A stretch of 19,470 nt of DNA from positions 1-19,470 of the forward strand of contig JAQVAJ010000002.1 of the NCBI GenBank assembly GCA_028690885.1, in the 5' to 3' direction. How positions within the stretch are numbered: the first letter of the stretch is position 1; each line of letters begins with the position of its first letter. The translations under genes were made by a program, and so were the position numbers. The notes under the pieces were generated by a model. That model was given only the letters and a program-made list of their open reading frames with translations. It made no database searches and had not been told where the DNA came from. Positions 1-5,337 of the stretch are shown here, piece after piece. The DNA is from Clostridia bacterium. GTDB taxonomy: Bacteria; Bacillota; Clostridia; DUPQ01.

Positions 1-99
1 CTGGTGATATTTCTTGTCGCCTTTATCGGTGGATATACTATATCAGCTTTAGAGGCTAAAGCTTTTGAATTCTGGCATGTATGGGAATGGTTCCAATGA
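1..99 (+). CDS. C-terminal end of an unrecognised membrane protein (gene X), partial
   Basis: Frame 1 is open from the window edge to a TGA at 97-99 and gives 32 residues. It begins with a strongly hydrophobic stretch (LVIFLVAFIGGYTISAL), likely the end of a transmembrane helix, and ends in an aromatic-rich tail (FEFWHVWEWFQ). The stop overlaps the ATG of the next dehydrogenase gene as ATGA, which suggests translational coupling and a shared operon. Too little is present to name the family. A decayed second copy of this same end appears near 3629-3736. The reading as a real gene end rests on that similarity and on the overlap. Confidence 0.6.
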   Translation: MVIFLVAFIGGYTISALEAKAFEFWHVWEWFQ

Positions 100-950
100 A
101 AAACGTAATTGTCACCGGTGCCACATCAGGTATAGGTTTTGCAGTTTGTGAAGCACTATTATCATCAAATCACAAAGTGATTGGTATAGGAAGAAGTGCT
201 GAATCATGTGAAAAAGCCAGAAGAAGCTTATTAGAGAAAAATGCTAATGCAGATATTATTTTCTTTAGTGCTGACCTTATGCAATTGGAGGAAGTAAAAA
301 AAATATCATCAGAAATATTGGAGCATATCAGTATGCATTGGAATGGAAAACTGGATGTACTCATAAACAATGCAGGTTGCGTAAGAAGCAGATACTGCAC
401 GACAAAAGAAGGATATGAGCATCAGTTTGCGCTTAACCATCTAAGTTCTTTTCTCTTAACATACTATTTAATTAATCCTTTGATTAAGGCACAAGGAAGA
501 GTAGTTATAACCTCATCTGAATCTCATAAGGGGATAAAGATGAATTGGAATGATCTAATGTTTACCCGCTTTTACAGGCCTTTAAGGGTATACAAACAGT
601 CAAAATTAGCAAATATGCTTTTCGCATTCGGTCTGAATGACAGACATTCTGTGTACGGATTAAGAGCTTACTGTGTCGACCCAGGATTGGTTAATACGAA
701 AATAGGTGAAAAGCAGACATATGGCTTAGTAAACATGGTATGGTCACTAAGAAAGAAAAAAGGAGTGACACCTGATGTTCCGGCAAATTCATATCTCTAT
801 TTAGTTGAAAGTGATAATCATCCTGAAGGTTTATATATTCACAAAAATAAGCCAAAAGAATACAGTTCCTATGTGAACAGGGAAAATGCAGACAGGCTAT
901 GGAAAATATCAGAAAAGTTATGTTCTATTGAATTTGGGAGGTTCCAATGA
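96..950 (+). CDS. Short-chain dehydrogenase/reductase (SDR1)
   Basis: Predicted cytoplasmic NAD(P)-dependent oxidoreductase of the classical SDR family, 284 residues. Seen: nucleotide-binding TGATSGIG at residues 7-14, Arg33 after the second strand (suggesting NADP preference), NNAG at 91-94, Asn114, Ser140/141, and the YKQSK motif giving Tyr166 and Lys170, so the catalytic tetrad is complete. The substrate is unknown; the overall pattern resembles the retinol-dehydrogenase-like branch. The frame is open with ATGs at 81 and 87, but I prefer 96: it overlaps the upstream stop as ATGA, puts the Rossmann strand at the N-terminus, and has a purine-rich GGGAATGG just upstream. Its own stop overlaps the next SDR in the same way. 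Confidence 0.9.
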   Translation: MKNVIVTGATSGIGFAVCEALLSSNHKVIGIGRSAESCEKARRSLLEKNANADIIFFSADLMQLEEVKKISSEILEHISMHWNGKLDVLINNAGCVRSRYCTTKEGYEHQFALNHLSSFLLTYYLINPLIKAQGRVVITSSESHKGIKMNWNDLMFTRFYRPLRVYKQSKLANMLFAFGLNDRHSVYGLRAYCVDPGLVNTKIGEKQTYGLVNMVWSLRKKKGVTPDVPANSYLYLVESDNHPEGLYIHKNKPKEYSSYVNRENADRLWKISEKLCSIEFGRFQ

Positions 951-1753
951 ATGCAGTCATAACCGGAGCAGCGGGCGGTTTGGGTAGAGCTTTTGCCGTT
1001 GAGTGTGCAAAAAGAGGATATAACCTGATACTTACAGATATTTCAAAAGAAGGGCTGAAAACTTTAAAAGACGGACTTTTAAGAAGATATGATATAAATG
1101 TGATTTATTTCACATGCGATTTAACCGATGAATTTCAGACGGATAAGTTTAAGGAATATTTAAGTATAAGGAATATATATATAGATATACTTTTCAATGT
1201 AGCGGGAATAGACCATGAAGGAGCTTTTGCCACAAGAAGTCTTGAGCAGATTAATAGCATAGTAAGAGTTAATATAGAAGCTATGTTAAGGATTACATAT
1301 ATGATGATGGATTTCAAAAGAAAAAACGAGCCATTCAGAATTATAAATGTGTCTAGCCTGGCATCTTTGTTTCCTATGCCCCTAAAGGCTGTATATGCGG
1401 CATCTAAACGCTTTATTCTGGATTTTTCATATGCATTAAATGAGGAACTGAATGAAAAAAACATATATGTACTATCATTATGCCCAGGAGGGCTTGCTAC
1501 AACTAAGAATGCGATTGATGGTATGGCAGTGCAGGGATTCTTTGGAAATGCTACATCCAACAGGTTGGAAGTAGTAGCAAGAAGAACAATTGATAAATCA
1601 TTAAGAAAAAGAAGAGTATATATACCTGGAATCCTTAACAGAATACTCAGTATAGCAGGAAGACTTCTTCCTGTATCAGTAGTTGTCAGAGTAATACATT
1701 CAAGATGGAAAAGAGCTTTATATTCAAGGATTCATTTACGGGAAACGCTTTAA
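947..1753 (+). CDS. Short-chain dehydrogenase/reductase (SDR2), probably membrane-associated
   Basis: Second NAD(P)-dependent SDR of the operon, 268 residues. Seen: TGAAGGLG at residues 6-13, Asp31 after the second strand (an acidic residue here usually favours NAD over NADP), NVAG at 84-87, Asn109, Ser136/137, and Tyr150 with Lys154. A CPGG motif follows the active site. The C-terminal 45 or so residues carry the IPG..NR segment, a hydrophobic amphipathic region (GRLLPVSVVVRVIH) and basic residues, as in SDRs thought to sit on the membrane. The ATG overlaps the SDR1 stop (ATGA) and GGGAGG lies 5 bases upstream. SDR1 and SDR2 differ in their predicted cofactor-discriminating residue, so they may act in sequence; this is inference and the substrates are unknown. 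Its 3' end is duplicated at 3721-3801. Confidence 0.9.
   Translation: MNAVITGAAGGLGRAFAVECAKRGYNLILTDISKEGLKTLKDGLLRRYDINVIYFTCDLTDEFQTDKFKEYLSIRNIYIDILFNVAGIDHEGAFATRSLEQINSIVRVNIEAMLRITYMMMDFKRKNEPFRIINVSSLASLFPMPLKAVYAASKRFILDFSYALNEELNEKNIYVLSLCPGGLATTKNAIDGMAVQGFFGNATSNRLEVVARRTIDKSLRKRRVYIPGILNRILSIAGRLLPVSVVVRVIHSRWKRALYSRIHLRETL
1640..1720 (+). repeat. Repeat copy A: 3' part of SDR2
   Basis: This 81-base segment of SDR2 matches 3721-3801 in the same orientation at 73 of 81 positions. All eight differences are transitions. Five are synonymous in the SDR2 frame and three change a residue (L/F, S/N, A/T). Confidence 0.92.
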
Positions 1754-1771
1754 TAAAAGTATGATTATTTA

Positions 1772-1780
1772 TGGTATTAT
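1772..1780 (+). promoter_or_regulatory. Possible extended -10 promoter for the CNNM gene
   Basis: TGGTATTAT (TGn plus a -10-like hexamer) lies in the 108-base gap between SDR2 and the CNNM-type gene. No good -35 is seen 17 bases upstream. A second TATAAT at 1810-1815 also lacks a -35. The gap implies the CNNM gene may be transcribed separately, but this promoter is only a candidate. Confidence 0.3.
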
Positions 1781-1861
1781 ATAAGAGCAATATTTCTGCT
1801 TTTGATTTATATAATTCTTTATTATAAAGCGAAAACGTTTTGGAAAGGGATTTCTGTCTGG

Positions 1862-3097
1862 ATGGATAGTGAAAGCATAAAATCAATAGTTGTCATTGGA
1901 ATCTTGATCGTTTTTTCTTCATACTTTTCTGCTTCAGAAACTGCATTTTCATCTTTGAGCAGAATTAGGGTAAAGGGTATGGCAGAGAAGGGTTCAAAAA
2001 GAGCAAATCTTGTGCTTGTTCTTTATGACAACTATGATAAACTTCTGTCAACAATATTGATTGGCAATAATATAGTAAATATAGCATTAACTGCAATTGC
2101 TACAGTTTTATTTGTAAGATATTTTGGTAGCAAAGGAACTACTATTGCTACTGTTGTTATAACATTAGTTGTATTGATATTTGGAGAGATATCTCCAAAA
2201 AGCCTTGCTAAAGAGACTCCAGAGAAATTTGCAATGTTTTCAGCAAGATTTCTAAGTGTGCTGACTCTTTTAATGGCTCCATTAAATTTCGTTTTTTTTA
2301 AATGGAAAAAATTGCTTTCGAAGATATTCAAATCTACAGATAATCAAGCGATTACTGAAAGCGAATTGCTTATGTTTGTAGAAGAAGCAGAGCAAGAAGG
2401 CGCAATAAACAAAGAAGATAAACAGCTTATTAACAATGTTATTGAGTTTAATGATATAAAGGCAATTGATATTTTAACTCCACGTGTTGATGTTGTTGCC
2501 GTGTCAATTAATTCAACAATTGATGAGATAACTGAATTATTCCTTCAAACAGGATATTCCCGTATTCCAGTTTACAAAAATTCAATCGACAATATGCTCG
2601 GTTTCATACATATCAGAGATTTTTTCAGTTTAACGCAAAGAGCAAAGAATATTGAAGATATTCTCTCACCTGTTTTGTTTGTTACTCCTCATATTAAAAT
2701 CAGTGAACTGTTAAAGAAATTTCAAGTTGAGAAAGAACATATGGCAGTAGCAATCGATGAGTATGGAGGCACAGTTGGAATTCTGACTATGGAGGATATT
2801 CTGGAAGAACTTGTAGGTGAAATATGGGATGAGCATGATGAGATAGAAGAGAAATTTGTAAAACTTGATGATTATAGATACAGAATAAGCTGTAATGCTG
2901 ATACTCGTGAAATGATGAGATTATTTGGTCTTGATGATGAATACGAGGAGACTACAGTCAGCGGATGGGTTATAAATCAGATTGGTGTAATACCTAAAGT
3001 AAAAGACACCTTTACATACAAAAATCTATATGTAACTGTTTCAAAAGTATTCAGACAGCGTGTCATGGAAATAATTGTTGAAAATAAAAATATGTAA
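1862..3097 (+). CDS. CNNM/CorC (HlyC)-family membrane protein with CBS domains
   Basis: A 411-residue integral membrane protein of the DUF21-CBS-CorC family. Members are linked to magnesium or other divalent cation efflux or homeostasis, and are often mis-named hemolysins. Seen: N-terminal DUF21 with SASETAFSS at 23-31, GNN at 68-70 and FGEISPKS at 107-114, and several hydrophobic helices up to about 147. A CBS pair follows, starting near TPRVDV at 206-211, with DEYGGTVGILTMEDILEE in the second CBS. The C-terminal 70 residues form the CorC/HlyC domain. The frame extends upstream to 1802, but ATG 1862 is preferred because AAGGGA lies about 11 bases before it and the first helix starts directly after. 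Cation specificity cannot be read from sequence. Confidence 0.92.
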   Translation: MDSESIKSIVVIGILIVFSSYFSASETAFSSLSRIRVKGMAEKGSKRANLVLVLYDNYDKLLSTILIGNNIVNIALTAIATVLFVRYFGSKGTTIATVVITLVVLIFGEISPKSLAKETPEKFAMFSARFLSVLTLLMAPLNFVFFKWKKLLSKIFKSTDNQAITESELLMFVEEAEQEGAINKEDKQLINNVIEFNDIKAIDILTPRVDVVAVSINSTIDEITELFLQTGYSRIPVYKNSIDNMLGFIHIRDFFSLTQRAKNIEDILSPVLFVTPHIKISELLKKFQVEKEHMAVAIDEYGGTVGILTMEDILEELVGEIWDEHDEIEEKFVKLDDYRYRISCNADTREMMRLFGLDDEYEETTVSGWVINQIGVIPKVKDTFTYKNLYVTVSKVFRQRVMEIIVENKNM

Positions 3098-3101
3098 TTA
3101 G

Positions 3102-3479
3102 GATACTTTGACAATTAAGCGGATTGTGGTTGGTGGAGGAAATGGTCAACCTTTTATTGCCGATGACTATCTTTCTGTTCAAAGAGCTCTGGATATTAAT
3201 GCTGATGTTGTTTTAATGGCAAAAAATGGTGTTACTGGTGTCTATGACAAAGATCCAAATCAATGCGAGGATGCGAGAAGATATAAAACAATTACATTTA
3301 ATGAGGTAATTGAGAGGCATCTTGAGGTTGCGGACTAATCTGCATTTATTTTAGCATGTGATTTCAATCTGCCATTTTATGTTTTCGACTTTAAAAATAA
3401 AGACTGTATAAAAGATATATGTGAAGGTAGGGATGTTGGTACATATATTGCACACGAAATCCCAATAGAGTGGTATTGA
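3102..3479 (+). pseudogene. pyrH: pyrH (UMP kinase) 3'-terminal fragment, with in-frame stop
   Basis: Starting five bases after the CNNM stop, this frame encodes only the C-terminal half of a UMP kinase of the amino-acid-kinase fold. Seen: VVGGGNGQPF, the ADVVLMAKNGVTGVYDKDP signature, and the tail LACDFNLPFYVFDF and DVGTYI. A TAA at 3336-3338 interrupts the frame at the position of the conserved D-[ST]-A segment (…EVAD-stop-SAFIL…), and homology resumes in the same frame to TGA 3477-3479. The N-terminal half, including the ATP and UMP site glycine motifs, is missing. No start with a ribosome-binding site is visible; TTG 3108 lacks one. Identification as pyrH is firm; loss of function is inferred from the truncation plus the stop. 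A functional pyrH presumably lies elsewhere. Confidence 0.88.
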
Positions 3480-3628
3480 AATATATTAAATGTAGCATTA
3501 AACTTTTTTTGAAAGATAGGAAATAAGTACATATATCATAATATTTTTTATTACGCAGTTTTAATCTCACTTTTTTGATATAAAAATATACATGAAAGCA
3601 TTGTTTTATGAGTGGTTTTGAAGTTTAG
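3480..3628 (+). other. AT-rich spacer with no gene seen
   Basis: About 150 bases of AT-rich DNA between the pyrH remnant and the ghost cassette. All frames are broken. A TTGAAA with a TATATC 17 bases downstream can be picked out but leads into no gene, so it may be vestigial or chance. No hairpin-plus-T-run terminator was seen. Confidence 0.5.
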
Positions 3629-3820
3629 CTTACTTATTTACAGATTAACAGAAAACTCAAAAGAACTCTTTGTGGATTAATTTCAATATTACTGGTAATG
3701 TTTCTTGTTGCATTTATAGCAGAATATTCAATATAACAGGGAGGCTTCTCCCTGTATCAGTAGTTGTCAGAGTAATACACTCAAGATGGAAAAGGGCTTT
3801 AAACTTAAGATTAAATTCGC
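3629..3820 (+). pseudogene. Ghost of the X-SDR1-SDR2 cassette (end of X joined to end of SDR2)
   Basis: From 3629 to a TAA at 3734-3736 one frame encodes a membrane segment containing LVMFLVAFIAEYSI, matching the end of gene X at the window start (LVIFLVAFIGGYTI). In DNA, 3692-3717 matches 1-26 at 22 of 26 positions. From 3721 a different frame encodes ITGRLLPVSVVVRVIHSRWK, matching the C-terminus of SDR2. All of SDR1 and the first 230 or so residues of SDR2 are missing, and the two parts are out of frame with each other. The simplest reading is a second copy of the cassette that suffered an internal deletion. No ribosome-binding site or plausible product is seen. Confidence 0.8.
3721..3801 (+). 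repeat. Repeat copy B: displaced SDR2 3' end
   Basis: Same-orientation partner of 1640-1720, about 90% identical and without gaps. Similarity fades within about 15 bases beyond 3801, shortly before the toxin-antitoxin promoter at 3828. Confidence 0.92.
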
Positions 3821-3827
3821 AGATTAG

Positions 3828-3856
3828 TTGCAATAAATTTTTTTCTCGTATATAAT
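3828..3856 (+). promoter_or_regulatory. Sigma-A promoter of the toxin-antitoxin operon
   Basis: TTGCAA at 3828-3833, a 17-base spacer and a perfect TATAAT at 3851-3856 predict a start near 3863, about 68 bases before the antitoxin ATG. The spacing and both hexamers fit the housekeeping consensus well. It uses the same -35 hexamer and spacing as the S10 promoter at 4720. Confidence 0.78.
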
Positions 3857-3861
3857 GAAAA

Positions 3862-3900
3862 CAAAGAATTGCATATTTCTTGGTAATGCATATTTCTTTG
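3862..3900 (+). promoter_or_regulatory. Candidate autoregulatory operator (dyad plus direct repeat)
   Basis: CAAAGAA at 3862-3868 is inversely repeated as TTCTTTG at 3894-3900. Inside, TGCAT at 3870-3874 pairs with ATGCA at 3886-3890. A perfect 12-base direct repeat, TGCATATTTCTT, occurs at 3870-3881 and 3887-3898. The element spans the predicted transcription start, where an AbrB-type antitoxin or its toxin complex would be expected to bind and repress. The symmetry is seen; the operator function is inferred. Confidence 0.55.
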
Positions 3901-3930
3901 TTCAAAACCTGCAATAGGAGGAGATACTAA

Positions 3931-4299
3931 ATGAATAGTTATATAAAAAATAATCAAAAAGAAAGAAAAATTATAAGTGTATCAAAGAAAAGACAGATAA
4001 CGATTCCACTAAAATATTTCAATATTCTTGGTTTAAGTAACGAAGTCGAATGCATTCTGCAGGAAAATTCGATAGTAATTCGTCCAATTAGGGAAAATGT
4101 CTCAGATGAATTTGGTGAATTCATTTTGACTGAATTAATTGAACAAGGTTATTCAGGACAAAAACTGATAACAAAATTTAAGGAGGCGAGAAGGAAAATA
4201 AGACCTGCTGTAGAAGATCTGTTAAGCGAAGCTGACGATATAGCCAAAGGGCACAAGAAAAGCAGCACGCTGGAAGATGTTTTCAAGCAGGAGGACTGA
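3931..4299 (+). CDS. Antitoxin with AbrB/SpoVT (MazE-like) DNA-binding domain
   Basis: A 122-residue protein. Residues 13-55 look like an AbrB/MazE swapped-hairpin domain: KKRQITIPLKYFNILGL is the typical S-x-[KR]-x-Q-[IV]-T-[IL]-P pattern, followed by a hydrophobic strand and the basic IVIRPIR. The remaining half is charged and helical (ELIEQGYSGQKLITKFKEA and after) and is the likely toxin-neutralising part. AGGAGG lies about 9 bases before ATG 3931. The stop is 3 bases before the toxin ATG, and a second AGGAGG lies within its last codons, so the two are cotranscribed. It probably represses its own promoter together with the toxin through the element at 3862-3900. No exact family match is claimed. 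Confidence 0.8.
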   Translation: MNSYIKNNQKERKIISVSKKRQITIPLKYFNILGLSNEVECILQENSIVIRPIRENVSDEFGEFILTELIEQGYSGQKLITKFKEARRKIRPAVEDLLSEADDIAKGHKKSSTLEDVFKQED

Positions 4300-4302
4300 T
4301 AA

Positions 4303-4602
4303 ATGTATGAAATTCGCTTCACGGCATCAGCAGAGAGATATTTTAAGAAAGTTAAAGAAAAAAGGTTGCTGAATGAATACTATAATACAATAAAAAAAAT
4401 AAGCATTAATCCATATATTGGAGAAATGAAAAAGGGAGAGTTAGCAGGCGTTTATTGCTATGATATATATTACAATAGGACAAATTATGAAATTGCATAT
4501 ATGATATATGAGCAAGAAAACAGGACGATTGTTGTAGTATTAGCAGGGACACGGGAAAATTTTTATCAGGAACTGAAAAGATATATAAAAGATAAACAGT
4601 AA
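4303..4602 (+). CDS. RelE/ParE-superfamily toxin
   Basis: A 99-residue basic protein with the compact RelE/ParE layout: N-terminal strand YEIRFTASAERYFKK, two helices (KRLLNEYYNTIKKI), NPYIGEMKKGELAG followed by YCYDIYYNRTNYEIAYMIYE strands, and VVVLAGTRENFYQELKRYIK at the end. Family members are mRNA interferases (RelE) or gyrase poisons (ParE). The GTRENFYQELKRYI tail, a frequent form of the RelE 'G.HenfY..l.r', favours a RelE-like fold, but the target cannot be decided from sequence. The gene starts 3 bases after the antitoxin, with AGGAGG upstream. Antitoxin-first order is usual for type II systems. It lies only about 150 bases upstream of the S10 promoter. Confidence 0.8.
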   Translation: MYEIRFTASAERYFKKVKEKRLLNEYYNTIKKISINPYIGEMKKGELAGVYCYDIYYNRTNYEIAYMIYEQENRTIVVVLAGTRENFYQELKRYIKDKQ

Positions 4603-4667
4603 TAACACTTATACCATTCGTTAAGCAAAAATTTTCTGCTAAAAAGATTTCTTTACAGCTGATAAAA

Positions 4668-4676
4668 TGATATAAT
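4668..4676 (+). promoter_or_regulatory. Possible distal extended -10 promoter for the S10 operon
   Basis: TGATATAAT (TGn plus a perfect -10) lies 72 bases upstream of the stronger promoter's -10 at 4743. A TTTACA at 4652-4657 is only 13 bases away, too close to be a normal -35. This could be a second, upstream start for the supercluster. Confidence 0.35.
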
Positions 4677-4719
4677 ATCAAAAGTTGCGATTCAAGCGAT
4701 AAATTTCTAAAAAAAAGTG

Positions 4720-4748
4720 TTGCAAAAGAGAAAAAGATATAGTACAAT
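4720..4748 (+). promoter_or_regulatory. Main promoter of the S10-spc-alpha supercluster
   Basis: TTGCAA at 4720-4725, a 17-base spacer and TACAAT at 4743-4748 predict a start near 4755. An A-rich tract at 4709-4716 directly upstream of the -35 resembles an UP element, as expected at a strong ribosomal-protein promoter. The position gives a leader of about 210 bases before rpsJ. Confidence 0.75.
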
Positions 4749-4754
4749 TCATAG

Positions 4755-4966
4755 GCTGCGGTATTCTGCAGTACCATGATCCTTGAGATTGCCGTATTTT
4801 TTGCGGGTAACTTAAGGGGAGAAGTACCAATCTTAAAGGTTGGGCGGAAGCGATTAGACAGAGGTCCTAGCCCGTGTCACGCGGGCATTAAAAATGGGGA
4901 TAAGCGATACACCCGGGACTATGTGCTAATAGGAATGGTAAAAGAATTTAAGGAGGAACTACTAGA
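4755..4966 (+). promoter_or_regulatory. Structured 5' leader of the S10 operon
   Basis: About 212 bases with no convincing gene and more G+C than its surroundings. Helices seen: (a) CTGC 4756-4759 with GCAG 4768-4771, competing with GGTA 4760-4763 and TACC 4772-4775; (b) an 11-pair helix, 4781-4791 with 4828-4839 (one bulge, one G-U), enclosing CCGTA 4792-4796 with TGCGG 4802-4806 and a U5 loop; (c) CCAATC 4827-4832 with GGTTGG 4838-4843 as an alternative to (b); (d) GCCCGTG 4870-4876 with CGCGGGC 4880-4886, loop UCA, inside GTCC 4864-4867 with GGAC 4916-4919. No helix is followed by a U-run. The ribosome-binding site AAGGAGGA is at 4950-4957. In E. coli, L4 binds the S10 leader to repress the operon; a similar role here is inference. 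Confidence 0.55.
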
Positions 4967-5278
4967 ATGGCTAGTAAACAAAGAATCAGAATAAGACTTA
5001 AAGCTTATGACCACGAATTAATCGATCAGTCAGCGAATAAAATCGTAGAGACTGCGAAGAGAACAGGCGCAAAAGTATCAGGTCCAGTACCGCTACCTAC
5101 TAATAAAGAGATAGTAACAATACTAAGAGCACCACACAAGTACAAAGACTCAAGAGAGCAGTTTGAAATGAGAACGCACAAGCGTCTTATTGATATATTA
5201 AGCCCCACACCTAAAACAGTCGATGCATTAATGCTTTTAGACCTGCCAGCAGGAGTGGATATAGAAATTAAGTTGTAA
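4967..5278 (+). CDS. rpsJ: 30S ribosomal protein S10 (also NusE)
   Basis: A 103-residue protein matching S10 end to end: KQRIRIRLKAYDHELIDQSA, GPVPLPT, RTHKRLIDI and the C-terminal LPAGVDIEIKL. S10 sits in the head of the 30S subunit and also acts as NusE, linking NusG to the ribosome and to antitermination. It is the first gene of the supercluster. AAGGAGGA lies 9 bases before ATG 4967. A 59-base gap separates it from rplC. Confidence 0.98.
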   Translation: MASKQRIRIRLKAYDHELIDQSANKIVETAKRTGAKVSGPVPLPTNKEIVTILRAPHKYKDSREQFEMRTHKRLIDILSPTPKTVDALMLLDLPAGVDIEIKL

Positions 5279-5337
5279 AAGTCAAGTTCCTGCGGATGAA
5301 ATACGTTTGGAACCAATAACTTAGGAGGATATTTAAA

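Noticed and set aside
1783..1803. Stem AAGAGCA / TGCTTTT as a terminator after SDR2
   Set aside because: Only seven pairs with one G-U, AT-rich, and only a short T run. Too weak to call a terminator.
3670..3855. A 61-codon frame containing the SDR2-like C-terminus
   Set aside because: No ribosome-binding site; similarity covers only the displaced SDR2 end, and the frame runs on into the toxin-antitoxin promoter. Treated as part of the ghost cassette.
3714..3914. A minus-strand frame over the ghost cassette and toxin-antitoxin promoter
   Set aside because: It is antisense to a recognisable SDR2 remnant and a promoter, with no start signals or known motif.
3098..3930. Insertion sequence or phage remnant as the cause of the broken genes
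   Set aside because: No transposase or integrase fragment and no terminal inverted repeats or target duplications could be seen; the remnants are of ordinary chromosomal genes.
4625..4641. Near-palindrome AGCAAAAATTTTCTGCT as a terminator of the toxin-antitoxin operon
   Set aside because: The stem is short and AT-rich and is followed by A-rich DNA, not a T-run.
4652..4676. TTTACA plus TATAAT as a standard -35/-10 pair
   Set aside because: The spacer is only 13 bases. The TATAAT is kept only as an extended -10 candidate.
4776..4994. A 72-codon open frame through the S10 leader, overlapping the rpsJ start
   Set aside because: It has no ribosome-binding site, runs through the strong hairpins of the leader, overlaps rpsJ out of frame and resembles no known protein. 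RNA structure explains the region better.
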